The notes: generated from the letters alone by a model not told the origin. Shown: positions 8,805 through 17,056, counted from the stretch's first letter. The stretch: DNA of 64,000 bases from Flavobacterium sp. Leaf82 (GCF_001422725.1 NZ_LMMA01000001.1:245422-309421), one strand, 5' to 3'. Translations and numbers: made by a program.

Positions 8805-9335
8805 TTATTTATCGTGTAATATTATTTTATCATCTCTGCAATCAGCTATTAACTGATCGATTTTTTCTTCTGTCAATTTCTCTTTGTAGAAATCTCCTAA
8901 CTGCATCATCGGAGCGTATCCGCATGCACCTAAGCATTCTACTCCGGCAATGGTAAACATTCCGTCAGGAGTTGTTTCGCCCATTTTAATGCCTAATTTT
9001 TCAGAAGTGTAATCCATTAAATTTTCAGCACCATTTAAACAACAACAAGAAGTCTGACAAAATTCGAACATGTATTTTCCAATTGGTTTTTGGTTGTACA
9101 TGGTATAAAAAGTAACCACTTCGTAAACCTCAATTGGTTTTATATGCAAAATTTCAGCAACTTTATCCTGTAACTCAATACTCAGCCAGTTGTCATGCGC
9201 ATCCTGCACTTCGTGCAAAACAGGCAGCAAAGCCGATTTTCTTTTGTCCTCAGGATAGTGACTAATCAATTCATTGATGCGGGACATCAATGCTTCAGTC
9301 ATATTTATTTCTTGTTTGTAATGTTTACGTTCCAT
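8805..9335 (-). CDS. nuoE: NADH-quinone oxidoreductase subunit E (2Fe-2S)
   Basis: Thioredoxin-like 2Fe-2S subunit (cluster N1a) of the NADH dehydrogenase module. Ligands are visible in FCQTSCCCLNGAENL and VECLGACGYAPMMQ. The open frame extends to 9389, but its first 18 codons are a translation of the AATCTAAAATC-type intergenic repeat and a TCCCGA/TCGGGA hairpin. I therefore place the start at the ATG at 9335 (MERKHYKQEINM..., 176 aa). The ATG at 9302 (MTEALM...) is a second possibility. It ends one base before nuoF. Family length is about 160-180 residues, which fits the revised start. Confidence 0.92.
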   Translation of the reverse strand: MERKHYKQEINMTEALMSRINELISHYPEDKRKSALLPVLHEVQDAHDNWLSIELQDKVAEILHIKPIEVYEVVTFYTMYNQKPIGKYMFEFCQTSCCCLNGAENLMDYTSEKLGIKMGETTPDGMFTIAGVECLGACGYAPMMQLGDFYKEKLTEEKIDQLIADCRDDKIILHDK

Positions 9336-9477
9336 TTTTATTTTGGATTTTAGTCCCGAATCTTCGGGATTAGATTTTAGATTTTTCAATCTGCAATCTA
9401 TAATCTACATTCTGCAATCTTTTTATTTTAGATTTTAGATTCAATCTATAATCTACATTCTGAAATCTACAATCTAT
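9336..9477. repeat. tandem-like AATCT(A)AAATCT repeat block in the nuoD-nuoE spacer
   Basis: The spacer is built from degenerate copies of GATTTTAGATT, AATCTATAATCTACATTCT and TGCAATCT on the plus strand, and includes a perfect TCCCGA-N4-TCGGGA hairpin at 9354-9369. A related block lies at 11815-11967 between nuoA and nuoB. No gene is supported here. Confidence 0.7.
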
Positions 9478-10716
9478 TTAGGCGTCTAATTCTCCGGCAA
9501 TGACATTTAAACTTGATAGAATAACAATTGCATCTGATAATAAAGCGCCTTTTATCATTTCAGGGTATGCCTGGTAATAAATAAAACAAGGCCTTCTAAA
9601 ATGTAATCTGTATGGAGTTCTGCTTCCGTCTGTAACCAGATAAAATCCTAGCTCTCCATTTCCTCCTTCAACAGGATGGTAAATTTCTGCAACTGGTACA
9701 GGAACTTCTCCCATTACAATTTTAAAGTGATAAATTAGGGATTCCATTGAAGTATAAACATCTTCTTTAGGAGGCAGGTAGTAATCCGGAACTTCTGCAT
9801 GATATTCATTTCCGGCTGGCATTTTATCTAATGCCTGACGAATAATGCTTAAACTTTCCCAAACTTCAGCATTACGAACACAGAAACGATCGTAAGTATC
9901 ACCTGATTTTCCAACAGGAACAATAAAATCGAAATCTTCATAAGAAGAATAAGGTTGTGCAACACGAATGTCATAATCAACTCCGGCTGCACGTAAGTTT
10001 GGACCTGTAAATCCGTAAGCCATTGCTTGCTCTGCTGAGATCGCACCTACGTTTACAGTTCTGTCAAGGAAGATTCTGTTTCTTTCAAATAAGTTTACAA
10101 ATTCTTGCCAGGCGACAGGAAAATCTTTTAAAAAGACATCTAATTTGCGGAAAGCTTCTGGTGACCAGTCTCTTTCGAAACCACCAATTCTTCCCATATT
10201 TGTTGTTAAACGAGCGCCACAAATTTCTTCGTAAATCTCGTATACTTTTTCTCTAAATTGAAATACATATAAGAAACCGGTATATGCACCTGTATCTACA
10301 CCAAGAATCGAGTTACAGATTAAGTGATCTGTAATACGTGCCAATTCCATTACAATAACTCTTAAATATTGTGCTCGTTTAGGAACTTCAATATTTAGTA
10401 ATTTCTCTAAAGTCATCCACCATCCCATATTATTAATAGGAGAGGAGCAATAGTTCATACGGTCTGTAAGGGGCGTAATTTGATAAAAAGGGCGATTCTC
10501 GGCAATTTTTTCGAAAGCTCTGTGAATGTAACCAATAGTAGGTTCAGCTTCAAGAATTCTTTCTCCATCCATCAAAAGGATATTTTGAAAAATACCGTGA
10601 GTAGCTGGGTGTGTTGGACCTAAATTCAATACTGAAAGCTCGCTTCCGTCTTCGTTTAGTTTATCCTGTACTATTTTAGCATAACGATGCTCTGGTGGTA
10701 ATAATAGTTCTGACAT
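9478..10716 (-). CDS. nuoD: NADH-quinone oxidoreductase subunit D (49-kDa homologue)
   Basis: Large subunit of the quinone-reducing module, related to NiFe hydrogenase large subunits but without the metal site. The 412 residues contain LNLGPTHPATHGIFQN (about 31-46), IGYIHRAFEKIAE (about 61-73), MNYCSSPINNMGW (about 87-99) and GGNGELGFYLVTDGS near 350. The His and Tyr residues of the quinone pocket are in these segments. NuoC is a separate gene 25 bp upstream; the two are fused in E. coli. After nuoD comes a 142-bp repeat-filled spacer before nuoE. The gene is intact. Confidence 0.97.
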   Translation of the reverse strand: MSELLLPPEHRYAKIVQDKLNEDGSELSVLNLGPTHPATHGIFQNILLMDGERILEAEPTIGYIHRAFEKIAENRPFYQITPLTDRMNYCSSPINNMGWWMTLEKLLNIEVPKRAQYLRVIVMELARITDHLICNSILGVDTGAYTGFLYVFQFREKVYEIYEEICGARLTTNMGRIGGFERDWSPEAFRKLDVFLKDFPVAWQEFVNLFERNRIFLDRTVNVGAISAEQAMAYGFTGPNLRAAGVDYDIRVAQPYSSYEDFDFIVPVGKSGDTYDRFCVRNAEVWESLSIIRQALDKMPAGNEYHAEVPDYYLPPKEDVYTSMESLIYHFKIVMGEVPVPVAEIYHPVEGGNGELGFYLVTDGSRTPYRLHFRRPCFIYYQAYPEMIKGALLSDAIVILSSLNVIAGELDA

Positions 10717-10741
10717 TTTATAATGTTGAATTATTTATTTT

Positions 10742-11263
10742 TTAGCAATTTGTTGTTGTTCTTCCAAAGAATCTGTCATCTTTATCAGTTCTTCCGCTGT
10801 CTTCCATTGGGAATTCTTTACGCATTGGAAACGATATCATTTCATCCATATTCAAAATACGTTTCAATTGTGGATGTCCAATAAAGTTGATGCCAAAAAA
10901 ATCATATGTTTCTCTTTCCATCCAATTGGAACTCTGAAAAATATTTGAAATGGTTTTTATCTCTGGTTTTTCACCGTTAAGAAAAACTTTGATTTTAATA
11001 CGTTTGTTTTCGTACCAATTGTGCATGTGGTATACTATAGCAAACTGACGATCTGTTTCGTTGTCCGGATAGTGTACGCCGCATAAATCAGTTAAAAAGT
11101 GAAAACGCAGATCAGAATCATTTTTCAAAAAAAGAATCAGGGCTGTGATTTTGTCAGCAGTAGTTTCCAGTGAAAAAATATCTCTTTCTTGTTGAAAGTT
11201 AAAAACATTTGCATCAAATGTTTCTGTAAGTTTATCTTGAATCAGGGTATTTTCTAAAGCCAT
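10742..11263 (-). CDS. nuoC: NADH-quinone oxidoreductase subunit C (30-kDa homologue)
   Basis: Structural subunit of the hydrophilic arm of complex I. The 173 residues show the family end ERETYDFFGINFIGHPQLKR (about 123-142), followed by FPMRKEFPMED. It starts one base after nuoB and ends 25 bp before nuoD. Length is normal for a free-standing NuoC. The C-terminal tail FFGRTTTNC is short and shows no fusion to NuoD. Confidence 0.95.
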   Translation of the reverse strand: MALENTLIQDKLTETFDANVFNFQQERDIFSLETTADKITALILFLKNDSDLRFHFLTDLCGVHYPDNETDRQFAIVYHMHNWYENKRIKIKVFLNGEKPEIKTISNIFQSSNWMERETYDFFGINFIGHPQLKRILNMDEMISFPMRKEFPMEDSGRTDKDDRFFGRTTTNC

Positions 11264-11264
11264 C

Positions 11265-11813
11265 TTATGAAATGTTATATGAAGCTAGTAATTCTTGGTA
11301 TTCCGGCGAGCTTCTGCGTCTAACAGATTCACTTCGTACCAATTCCTGAAGTTTCATTACTCCATCTACTATTTGTTCTGGTCTTGGCGGGCATCCCGGA
11401 ACGTAAACATCTACGGGAATTACTTTATCAATTCCTTGTAAAACTGAATATGTATCGAAGATACCACCTGATGAAGCACAAGCTCCAACAGCGATTACCC
11501 ATCTTGGCTCTGACATTTGTTCGTAAACTTGTCTTAAAATCGGGGCCATTTTTTTAGAAATAGTTCCCATTACCATTAACATGTCTGCCTGACGAGGAGA
11601 AAAACTCACACGCTCAGAACCAAATCGTGCTAAATCGTAATGTGAAGCCATTGTAGCCATAAACTCAATTCCGCAACAAGAAGTTGCAAACGGTAAAGGC
11701 CAAAGAGAATTCGCGCGTGCCATACCTACAACATCATTTAGTTTTGTGGCGAAAAAACCTTCACCAACAACACCTTCAGGAGGGGCAACCATATTTACTT
11801 TTGAATCGCTCAT
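11265..11813 (-). CDS. nuoB: NADH-quinone oxidoreductase subunit B (cluster N2)
   Basis: Carries the terminal 4Fe-4S cluster N2 that reduces quinone. Ligand segments are ATSCCGIEFMATMASHYD (tandem Cys), GACASSGGIFDTY and VPGCPPRPEQIVDG. The open frame runs to 11873, but its first 20 codons (repeated KSKI/NLKS) are a translation of the intergenic AATCTAAAATC repeat. The start is therefore placed at the ATG at 11813 (MSDSKVNMVAPPEG..., 182 aa), which matches the normal family length. It is followed after one base by nuoC and preceded by a 160-bp repeat-bearing spacer. Confidence 0.95.
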   Translation of the reverse strand: MSDSKVNMVAPPEGVVGEGFFATKLNDVVGMARANSLWPLPFATSCCGIEFMATMASHYDLARFGSERVSFSPRQADMLMVMGTISKKMAPILRQVYEQMSEPRWVIAVGACASSGGIFDTYSVLQGIDKVIPVDVYVPGCPPRPEQIVDGVMKLQELVRSESVRRRSSPEYQELLASYNIS

Positions 11814-11814
11814 T

Positions 11815-11967
11815 TTTATTTTAGATTTTAGATTTCTGATTTTAGATTTAGGTAATCGTAAAATCGAAATCAATATTTAAAAAATCAATATTATATTTTG
11901 AGAAATTTATTTTTCAAATCTAAAATTCTAAATCAGGTCAATCTAAAATCTAAATCTGAAATCTAAA
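11815..11967. repeat. AATCTAAAATC repeat block in the nuoA-nuoB spacer
   Basis: Degenerate copies of GATTTTAGATTT and AATCTAAAATCTAAATCTGAAATCT flank an AT-rich centre (about 11850-11925), so the two ends can pair. It is the same family as 9336-9477. It creates a false N-terminal extension of nuoB. Confidence 0.65.
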
Positions 11968-11973
11968 ATTTCT

Positions 11974-12339
11974 TTATTCCCAGTCTAATGCTTTTTTCTT
12001 AATGATATAGAAAAAGCCAACCAAAAGGAGTGACATGAATACGATCATCTTTAACATTCCTTCTATTCCAAGTTCCTTGAAGTTTACTGCCCATGGATAA
12101 AGGAAAATTACCTCTACATCGAACAATACAAATAAAATGGCAACCAGAAAATATTTTACTGAAAAAGGAATACGGGCATTACCAACTGATTCGATACCGC
12201 ACTCAAAGTTTTTGTCTTTTACTTCAGAGGTTCTTTTTGGCCCTAATTTTCCCGAAATAATGATTGTTCCTACCACAAAACCAACAGCCAGAATAAACTG
12301 CATTAAAATAGGAAGATAACTGTATTGATCTGATTGCAT
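11974..12339 (-). CDS. nuoA: NADH-quinone oxidoreductase subunit A
   Basis: Three-helix membrane subunit of complex I. The family segment KNFECGIESVGNARIPFSVKYFLVAILFVLFDVEVIFLYP spans about residues 60-100, with the conserved Cys-Gly-x-Glu loop and the acidic FDVE helix. The frame opens at 12387, but I choose the ATG at 12339 (MQSDQYSYLPIL..., 121 aa): it gives the family length and lies 33 bp downstream of a good TAnnTTTG promoter box at 12372-12379, which an upstream start would overlap. It is the first gene of the nuo operon. Confidence 0.94.
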   Translation of the reverse strand: MQSDQYSYLPILMQFILAVGFVVGTIIISGKLGPKRTSEVKDKNFECGIESVGNARIPFSVKYFLVAILFVLFDVEVIFLYPWAVNFKELGIEGMLKMIVFMSLLLVGFFYIIKKKALDWE

Positions 12340-12371
12340 AAACTTAGGTTTTTTACTTAAAGAATAAGCCA

Positions 12372-12402
12372 CAAAGATAACTTTCAACTCTGTAAATCAC
12401 AA
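12372..12402 (-). promoter_or_regulatory. probable nuo operon promoter
   Basis: On the minus strand TTG (12402-12400) and an exact TAnnTTTG box, TATCTTTG (12379-12372), are separated by 20 bp. This is the Bacteroidota housekeeping promoter layout. The box ends 33 bp upstream of the chosen nuoA start. A weaker TTTG...TAGCTTGT pair lies about 25 bp further upstream. Confidence 0.6.
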
Positions 12403-12508
12403 GCTAAAAAAGGATTTAAGTGTGTTACAAAAGGGTGATTATTTGTAATTTTTATTCATTATAAATAATAGCTGCCTATTTTAAGATTTTTTTAAGATTT
12501 GGGCAAAA

Positions 12509-12540
12509 AAAAACGTTTCGAAATAAATCGAAACGTTTTT
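12509..12540 (-). terminator. hairpin terminator of the cold-shock gene
   Basis: Perfect 13-bp stem (AAAAACGTTTCGA with TCGAAACGTTTTT) and 6-nt loop, 42 bp after the csp stop on the minus strand, with a T run following the stem. It separates csp from nuoA. Confidence 0.8.
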
Positions 12541-12582
12541 AAAACCATTCAGAGGCAAAAAAAATAAATTGCTATATTTTTC

Positions 12583-12777
12583 TTAGATTACTGCTACTTT
12601 AGCAGCAACTTTCCCTTTTCTTCCTTCTTCTTCTTCATAGCTTACACGGTCACCTTCGCGTAATTCTTCCGCGTTAATTCCTGAAGCGTGAACGAAGATA
12701 TCTTTTCCTGTTTCTTCGTCTGTAATGAATCCATAACCTTTAGATTCATTGAAAAATTTTACTGTACCTGTACGCAT
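12583..12777 (-). CDS. CspA-family cold-shock protein
   Basis: Single-stranded nucleic-acid chaperone with one cold-shock domain. The 64 residues match the family length; RNP1 is visible as KGYGFI (about 14-19) and RNP2 as DIFVHAS (about 26-32). It starts MRTGTVKFFNESKGYGFI, which is standard. It is a single-gene unit: a TAnnTTTG promoter box lies upstream at 12807-12814 and a strong terminator downstream at 12509-12540. The leader of about 25-30 nt between promoter and start is very AT-rich. Which paralogue it is, and whether it is cold-induced, cannot be told from this sequence. Confidence 0.95.
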   Translation of the reverse strand: MRTGTVKFFNESKGYGFITDEETGKDIFVHASGINAEELREGDRVSYEEEEGRKGKVAAKVAVI

Positions 12778-12806
12778 TGTAATTGTAATAATAATTTATA
12801 ATGAAG

Positions 12807-12839
12807 CAAATGTAATATATAAATTCATACAAAAGACAA
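12807..12839 (-). promoter_or_regulatory. probable promoter of the cold-shock gene
   Basis: Minus-strand TTG (12839-12837), 22-bp spacer, exact TACATTTG box (12814-12807), 29 bp upstream of the csp ATG. Confidence 0.5.
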
Positions 12840-12970
12840 TAAGGTGTTAATTTTTTGTAAAAATTATTGATTCACAGTGTTTTCGCTATTTATATTGCAT
12901 CAATTTTGATATGGAACTACTTTATTTGAGAATCATCAATTGTAAGAATGAAAAGCTAAAAAAGTAGCTT

Positions 12971-13098
12971 ATGTTTTACAAATTTTCATTAGCTTATGCC
13001 AAAGTGGTAAGACCAATCTTTGTTTCTGTGGGATAATACTTGTGTTTGCTGGGCTGGTATCTTTTAAGGTGTATTATGACGATATTAAAAAAAGGTAA
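12971..13098 (+). pseudogene. small one-helix membrane protein with a one-base frameshift
   Basis: ATG at 12971 reads MFYKFSLAYAKVVRPIFVSVG and hits TAA at 13034. One base earlier in phase, the next frame continues without a break as IILVFAGLVSFKVYYDDIKKR and stops at 13096. Joined, they give a coherent protein of about 42 residues: short cationic N-terminus, one membrane helix (about PIFVSVGIILVFAGLVSF) and a charged tail. A hairpin terminator follows 11 bp after the second stop. A single missing base after GTGGG at about 13032 explains the break. It may be a true mutation, a sequencing error or a programmed shift. I do not recognise the family. Confidence 0.45.
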
Positions 13099-13108
13099 AA
13101 AATAAAAA

Positions 13109-13135
13109 AACTGCAGCTAAATTTTAGCTGCAGTT
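13109..13135. terminator. bidirectional hairpin terminator between the micro-protein and aspS
   Basis: AACTGCAGCTAA pairs with TTAGCTGCAGTT. A/T runs lie on its left side, so it fits best as the terminator of aspS (minus strand, stop 24 bp away). It also sits 11 bp after the plus-strand micro-protein frame. Confidence 0.7.
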
Positions 13136-13159
13136 CTATAATTGTAAAAATCAAGCAAA

Positions 13160-14908
13160 TTAAATTGCATCAATTTTAATGTGTAATTCTTTTAATTGAG
13201 CATCATCAATTTTTGCAGGAGCATCGATCATTACATCTCGTCCTGAATTATTTTTTGGGAATGCAATAAAATCCCTAATCGTTTCCTGACCTCCTAAAAT
13301 AGCAACTAATCGATCAAGACCAAATGCTAATCCGCCGTGAGGAGGTGCTCCAAATTGAAAAGCGTCCATTAAGAAACCAAATTGAGCTTTTGCTTCTTCT
13401 TCAGTAAATCCTAAATATTTAAACATTAATTGTTGAGTCGCCTTATCGTGAATACGAATAGATCCTCCGCCAATTTCATTTCCGTTTAAAACCATGTCAT
13501 AAGCATTTGCGCGTACTTTTCCTGGTTCTGTTTCTAACAAAGCCATGTCTTCTGGTTTTGGCGATGTAAATGGGTGGTGCATGGCGTGGTAACGACCGCT
13601 TTCTTCATCAAGTTCTAATAATGGGAAGTCTACAACCCATAACGGAGCAAATACTTCCGGATTACGCAATCCTAAACGAGTTGCTAATTCCATACGAAGT
13701 GCCGAAAGTTGTGCGCGGGTTTTATTAGCAGGACCAGAAAGTACAAATATCATATCTCCTGGTTTTGCACCAGTAATTTTTGCCCATTGTGCTAAATCTT
13801 CCTGATCGTAGAATTTATCTACAGATGATTTAAAAGTTCCGTCATCATTACATTTTGAATACACCATTCCTGATGCTCCAACTTGCGGACGTTTTACCCA
13901 GTCAATTAATCCGTCAATTTCTTTACGGGTATAATTTCCTGCTCCGGGAACGGCAATTCCTACCACTAATTCAGCAGCATTAAATACGGGGAAATCTTTG
14001 TGTTGTGCAAATTCGTTTAACTCACCAAATTCCATCCCAAAACGAATGTCCGGTTTGTCATTTCCGTATGTTTTCATAGCATAATCGTAGGTAATTCTAG
14101 GGAATTTATCTACTTCGATGCCTTTAATTTCTTTAAGTAAATGTCTTGTAAGTCCTTCAAAAACATTCAAAATGTCTTCTTGCTCCACAAATGCCATTTC
14201 GCAATCGATTTGTGTAAACTCAGGCTGACGGTCTGCACGTAAATCTTCGTCACGGAAACATTTTACAATCTGGAAATATTTATCCATTCCACCAACCATC
14301 AATAATTGTTTGAAAGTCTGTGGAGATTGTGGTAATGCATAAAACTGTCCTTCGTTCATACGACTTGGTACAACGAAATCTCTCGCACCTTCCGGAGTCG
14401 ATTTGATTAAGTAAGGTGTTTCAACTTCGCAAAAATCTAAATCAGATAGATATTTACGAACTTCCATTGCTACTTTATGACGGAATAACAAACTGTTTTT
14501 TACAGGATTTCTACGAATATCTAAATAACGATATTTCATTCTGATATCTTCTCCTCCATCAGTTTCATCTTCAATTGTAAAAGGAGGCGTAAGTGCTGCA
14601 TTTAAAATGGTCAATTCTGTCACAAATACTTCAATATCTCCTGTTGGTATATTTGGATTTTTAGATTCTCTTTCTATTACCGTTCCTTTAACTTGAATTA
14701 CAAATTCACGTCCCAGAGTTTTGGACTTTTCAAAAATGAACATGTCTGTTTTATCATTGAAAATAAGTTGTGTAATTCCGTAACGGTCGCGTAAGTCAAC
14801 CCAATTCATAAATCCTTTATCGCGTGATTTTTGAACCCAACCCGCTAGTGTAACTTCCGTATTAATATTTGAGGCATTTAACTCGCCACAATTATGACTT
14901 CTATACAT
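13160..14908 (-). CDS. aspS: aspartate--tRNA ligase
   Basis: Class II aminoacyl-tRNA synthetase that charges tRNA-Asp. The protein has the N-terminal OB-fold anticodon-binding domain ([21 protein letters not shown], about 20-40), motif 2 ([20 protein letters not shown], about 210-229), the bacterial GAD insertion in the middle, and motif 3 ([16 protein letters not shown] near 525-540). The frame opens at 14941, but the first 11 codons ([11 protein letters not shown]) run across the promoter box at 14927-14934. The start is placed at the ATG at 14908 ([10 protein letters not shown]..., 582 aa), the usual bacterial AspRS N-terminus. Intact. Confidence 0.97.
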   Translation of the reverse strand: MYRSHNCGELNASNINTEVTLAGWVQKSRDKGFMNWVDLRDRYGITQLIFNDKTDMFIFEKSKTLGREFVIQVKGTVIERESKNPNIPTGDIEVFVTELTILNAALTPPFTIEDETDGGEDIRMKYRYLDIRRNPVKNSLLFRHKVAMEVRKYLSDLDFCEVETPYLIKSTPEGARDFVVPSRMNEGQFYALPQSPQTFKQLLMVGGMDKYFQIVKCFRDEDLRADRQPEFTQIDCEMAFVEQEDILNVFEGLTRHLLKEIKGIEVDKFPRITYDYAMKTYGNDKPDIRFGMEFGELNEFAQHKDFPVFNAAELVVGIAVPGAGNYTRKEIDGLIDWVKRPQVGASGMVYSKCNDDGTFKSSVDKFYDQEDLAQWAKITGAKPGDMIFVLSGPANKTRAQLSALRMELATRLGLRNPEVFAPLWVVDFPLLELDEESGRYHAMHHPFTSPKPEDMALLETEPGKVRANAYDMVLNGNEIGGGSIRIHDKATQQLMFKYLGFTEEEAKAQFGFLMDAFQFGAPPHGGLAFGLDRLVAILGGQETIRDFIAFPKNNSGRDVMIDAPAKIDDAQLKELHIKIDAI

Positions 14909-14926
14909 GATCAAAATTTTAGACTG

Positions 14927-14934
14927 CAAAAGTA
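14927..14934 (-). promoter_or_regulatory. TAnnTTTG promoter box of aspS
   Basis: Exact TACTTTTG on the minus strand, 18 bp upstream of the chosen ATG. No convincing -33 TTG at the standard distance was found, so only the -7 element is called. Confidence 0.4.
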
Positions 14935-15065
14935 AACACAAAATTCAAGATAATATAGTAAAGTGATAAAGTTGATGTATAGAATTTTAAATATTTTGTT
15001 AATTCTGAAATTTGGAAGGTGTTATTTTTTTAGATTTGAATCACTAAAAACAAACTTTAATTTAT

Positions 15066-16061
15066 ATGAACAAATTTTTTGTAACTGGTCTGTTGATTTT
15101 TAGCGCTTTGAATGTCATCGGTCAAGCCAAAAATCAAATTAAATTTACTGCTAAAATAACCAACAGAAATAGCGATACTTTAGTGATAAGAGGGAGGGAT
15201 AATTTTAAACAAGTTATTCCTATTGATAAAAAAGAGGTTTTTGCTGCAAATTTTGAAGCTGCAAAAGGTTTTTATGTGTTTTCTGACGGGACAGAATCTT
15301 CGAATTTATACTTAAAACCCAATTCTGAGATTAATCTAACGATGAATGCTAAAGAATTTGATGAAACAATTCTATATAAAGGTAAAGGAGTTGACGAAAG
15401 TAATTTTATGGCGCAACAAGCTTTAAAAGATGAACAATTTCAAAAAGAAGCTTTTACTAAAGAACCTGCGGAATTTGCATCATTATTAGCTGCTAAGAAA
15501 AAGACAGATATAGAGAATGTAGAAAAGGGAAATTTTGATCCGGAATTTAAAACTGCCTTAAAAAGTAGTTTTGAAAGTTTTAATCAATATGCTGCACAGG
15601 AATATGACAGGGCTTCGAAAGCAAATAAATTAAATGGTAAGCCTTCTCCTGATTTTGATTATGTAAATCATAAGGGTGGAAAAACCAAGCTTTCTGATTT
15701 AAAAGGGAAATATGTGTATATCGATCTTTGGGCAACGTGGTGTGCACCTTGTAGAGCTGAAATTCCGTATTTACAAAAAATCGAGGAAAAATATCACGGG
15801 AAAAATATTGAATTTGTGAGTATCTCAATTGATAAAGTAAAGGACAATGAAAAGTGGAAAAAATTTGTAACGGATAAAAATTTAGGCGGAATACAATTGT
15901 TTGCAGATAAAGATTGGGAATCTGAGTTTGTAACGGGTTATGGAGTTACCGGAATTCCGAGATTTATAATTGTTGATCCAAAAGGAAATGTTTTAAGTGC
16001 AGATGCTTCAAGACCTTCATCTCCAGAGCTTCAAACGCAATTAGATGCATTATTGAAATAA
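15066..16061 (+). CDS. TlpA-like thiol-disulfide oxidoreductase, exported
   Basis: Begins with a signal peptide (MNKFFVTGLLIFSALNVIGQA). Residues about 22-190 form a less conserved domain resembling the N-terminal region found before many Bacteroidota thioredoxins. The C-terminal third (about 193-331) is a TlpA/AhpC-TSA thioredoxin fold: KLSDLKGKYVYIDLWATWCAPC carries the WCAPC redox centre near 224-228, followed by IPYLQKIEEKYHGK and the cis-Pro region TGIPRFIIVDPKG. It probably reduces or exchanges disulfides in the periplasm, for example in cytochrome maturation or stress defence; the substrate is unknown. It stands alone, diverging from aspS, with a terminator at 16118-16147. Confidence 0.85.
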   Translation: MNKFFVTGLLIFSALNVIGQAKNQIKFTAKITNRNSDTLVIRGRDNFKQVIPIDKKEVFAANFEAAKGFYVFSDGTESSNLYLKPNSEINLTMNAKEFDETILYKGKGVDESNFMAQQALKDEQFQKEAFTKEPAEFASLLAAKKKTDIENVEKGNFDPEFKTALKSSFESFNQYAAQEYDRASKANKLNGKPSPDFDYVNHKGGKTKLSDLKGKYVYIDLWATWCAPCRAEIPYLQKIEEKYHGKNIEFVSISIDKVKDNEKWKKFVTDKNLGGIQLFADKDWESEFVTGYGVTGIPRFIIVDPKGNVLSADASRPSSPELQTQLDALLK

Positions 16062-16117
16062 TTTATTTACGAAATTGATAACGTTGTAGTAAAATTATAT
16101 TTTTATAAAAACCCAGT

Positions 16118-16147
16118 AAAACCAGTGCCTGAGCACTGGTTTTTTTG
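16118..16147 (+). terminator. hairpin terminator of the thioredoxin-like gene
   Basis: AAACCAGTGC, tetraloop CTGA, GCACTGGTTT, then a T run; 57 bp after the stop. Confidence 0.85.
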
Positions 16148-16207
16148 TATGTGGTGAATTTCCAATGTTAAGTTTTTATTCAATGTTACCAAATTGTTAA
16201 GTAAAAG

Positions 16208-16238
16208 TTTGTTTAATGTAAACAATTAATTATATTTG
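16208..16238 (+). promoter_or_regulatory. textbook Bacteroidota promoter (TTTG-N19-TATATTTG)
   Basis: TTTG at 16208-16211, exactly 19 bp spacer, TATATTTG at 16231-16238, 33 bp upstream of the ATG of the next gene. It is the cleanest promoter in the window. Confidence 0.75.
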
Positions 16239-16271
16239 ATAACGATTTGATAACATTAAATACCTAAAGAT

Positions 16272-16619
16272 ATGAAAAAGTGTGTAATTTTAGTTGCAAT
16301 ATTGTTCTCTGGAATTTTAGTTGCACAAGAAACAAAACCGGAATTAGAAGCTGTTGGAAACAAAGTAAAAGCTACTTATTACTATGAAAATGGTAAAGTA
16401 CAACAAGAAGGCTTTTTTAAGGGCGGTAAATTAGATGGCGTTTGGGTATCGTATGATGAAAAAGGAAATAAAGTTGCCGTAGGAGAATACACAGACGGAT
16501 TGAAAACTGGAAAATGGGTTTTCTTCAATGAAAAAAATCTTTGCGAGGTTGCTTATGAAAACAGCAAAATAGCTTCGGTTAAAAATTTACAAAAAAATGC
16601 TTTAGCAAATAGAAATTAA
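16272..16619 (+). CDS. exported small protein with MORN/YwqK-like repeats
   Basis: The 115-residue protein has a signal peptide (MKKCVILVAILFSGILVAQ) followed by two or three short repeats of the type YYENGKVQQEGFFKGGKLDG, VWVSYDEKGNKVAVGEYTDG and KTGKWVFFNEKN. This pattern (YxxNGxxxxxGxYxxGxxxGxW) is typical of MORN and YwqK-antitoxin-like proteins, which are abundant in Flavobacteria; the toxin-antitoxin name attached to that family is not supported here because no toxin gene is adjacent. The location is probably periplasm or outer-membrane inner face. It has its own promoter at 16208-16238 and a terminator at 16641-16668, so it is monocistronic. Function unknown. Confidence 0.75.
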   Translation: MKKCVILVAILFSGILVAQETKPELEAVGNKVKATYYYENGKVQQEGFFKGGKLDGVWVSYDEKGNKVAVGEYTDGLKTGKWVFFNEKNLCEVAYENSKIASVKNLQKNALANRN

Positions 16620-16640
16620 TACGATTTCGAATAATTTAGA

Positions 16641-16668
16641 AAACCGCTTTTATTAGCGGTTTTTTTTT
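16641..16668 (+). terminator. hairpin terminator of the MORN-like gene
   Basis: AAACCGCT, loop TTTATT, AGCGGTTT and a T run, 22 bp after the stop. Confidence 0.85.
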
Positions 16669-16721
16669 GGTCAATACAGAATGTTGTTGTAGAGAAACAT
16701 AAAATATTTTGGCTAATCATT

Positions 16722-17052
16722 TTAACCGCAAGGAACGCAAGTTTTTATTTATAAGATTTTATATAAACGCAAAGTTCGCAAAACTATAATTTAAGTTTTG
16801 CGAACTTTGCGTTTGTAATCAGAATAATAAGATAAGGACTTGCGTTCTCCTATATTTGCAAAGTTAATTTATGACTTGTAATATTTTAATCTCGCAAAAA
16901 CACATTCCCGAGGCTTCGGGAGCATAATTTTTTAAACTTTATATTATTAAATTTCGCTAAAATAAAAGACATCAATAATATAAACTTTGCGTCCTTGCGC
17001 CTTTGCGAGATTATTTTAGCCCAGTAAAAAAACTTGCGTTCCTTGCGGTTAA
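16722..17052. repeat. nested palindromic element made of CGCAAAG-type repeats
   Basis: Fills most of the 437-bp gap 16620-17056, in which no gene is seen. The outer arms are a perfect 25-bp inverted repeat (16722-16746 and 17028-17052, beginning TTAACCGCAAGGAACGCAAG). Inside are a perfect 21-bp inverted repeat with an 8-nt loop (16765-16785 with 16794-16814, AAACGCAAAGTTCGC...), a further pair AATCTCGCAAA (16888-16898) with its complement (17002-17012), and a TCCCGAGGCTTCGGGA hairpin at 16906-16921. It lies between two convergent genes. No transposase or terminal duplication was found. Confidence 0.8.
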
Positions 17053-17056
17053 ATGT

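Noticed and set aside
16272..16619. Calling the MORN/YwqK-like gene an antitoxin.
   Set aside because: It is exported, monocistronic and has no adjacent toxin; the family label is historical.
16722..17052. An insertion sequence or group II intron remnant.
   Set aside because: There is no transposase or reverse-transcriptase frame, no target duplication and no intron domain V motif that I can see.
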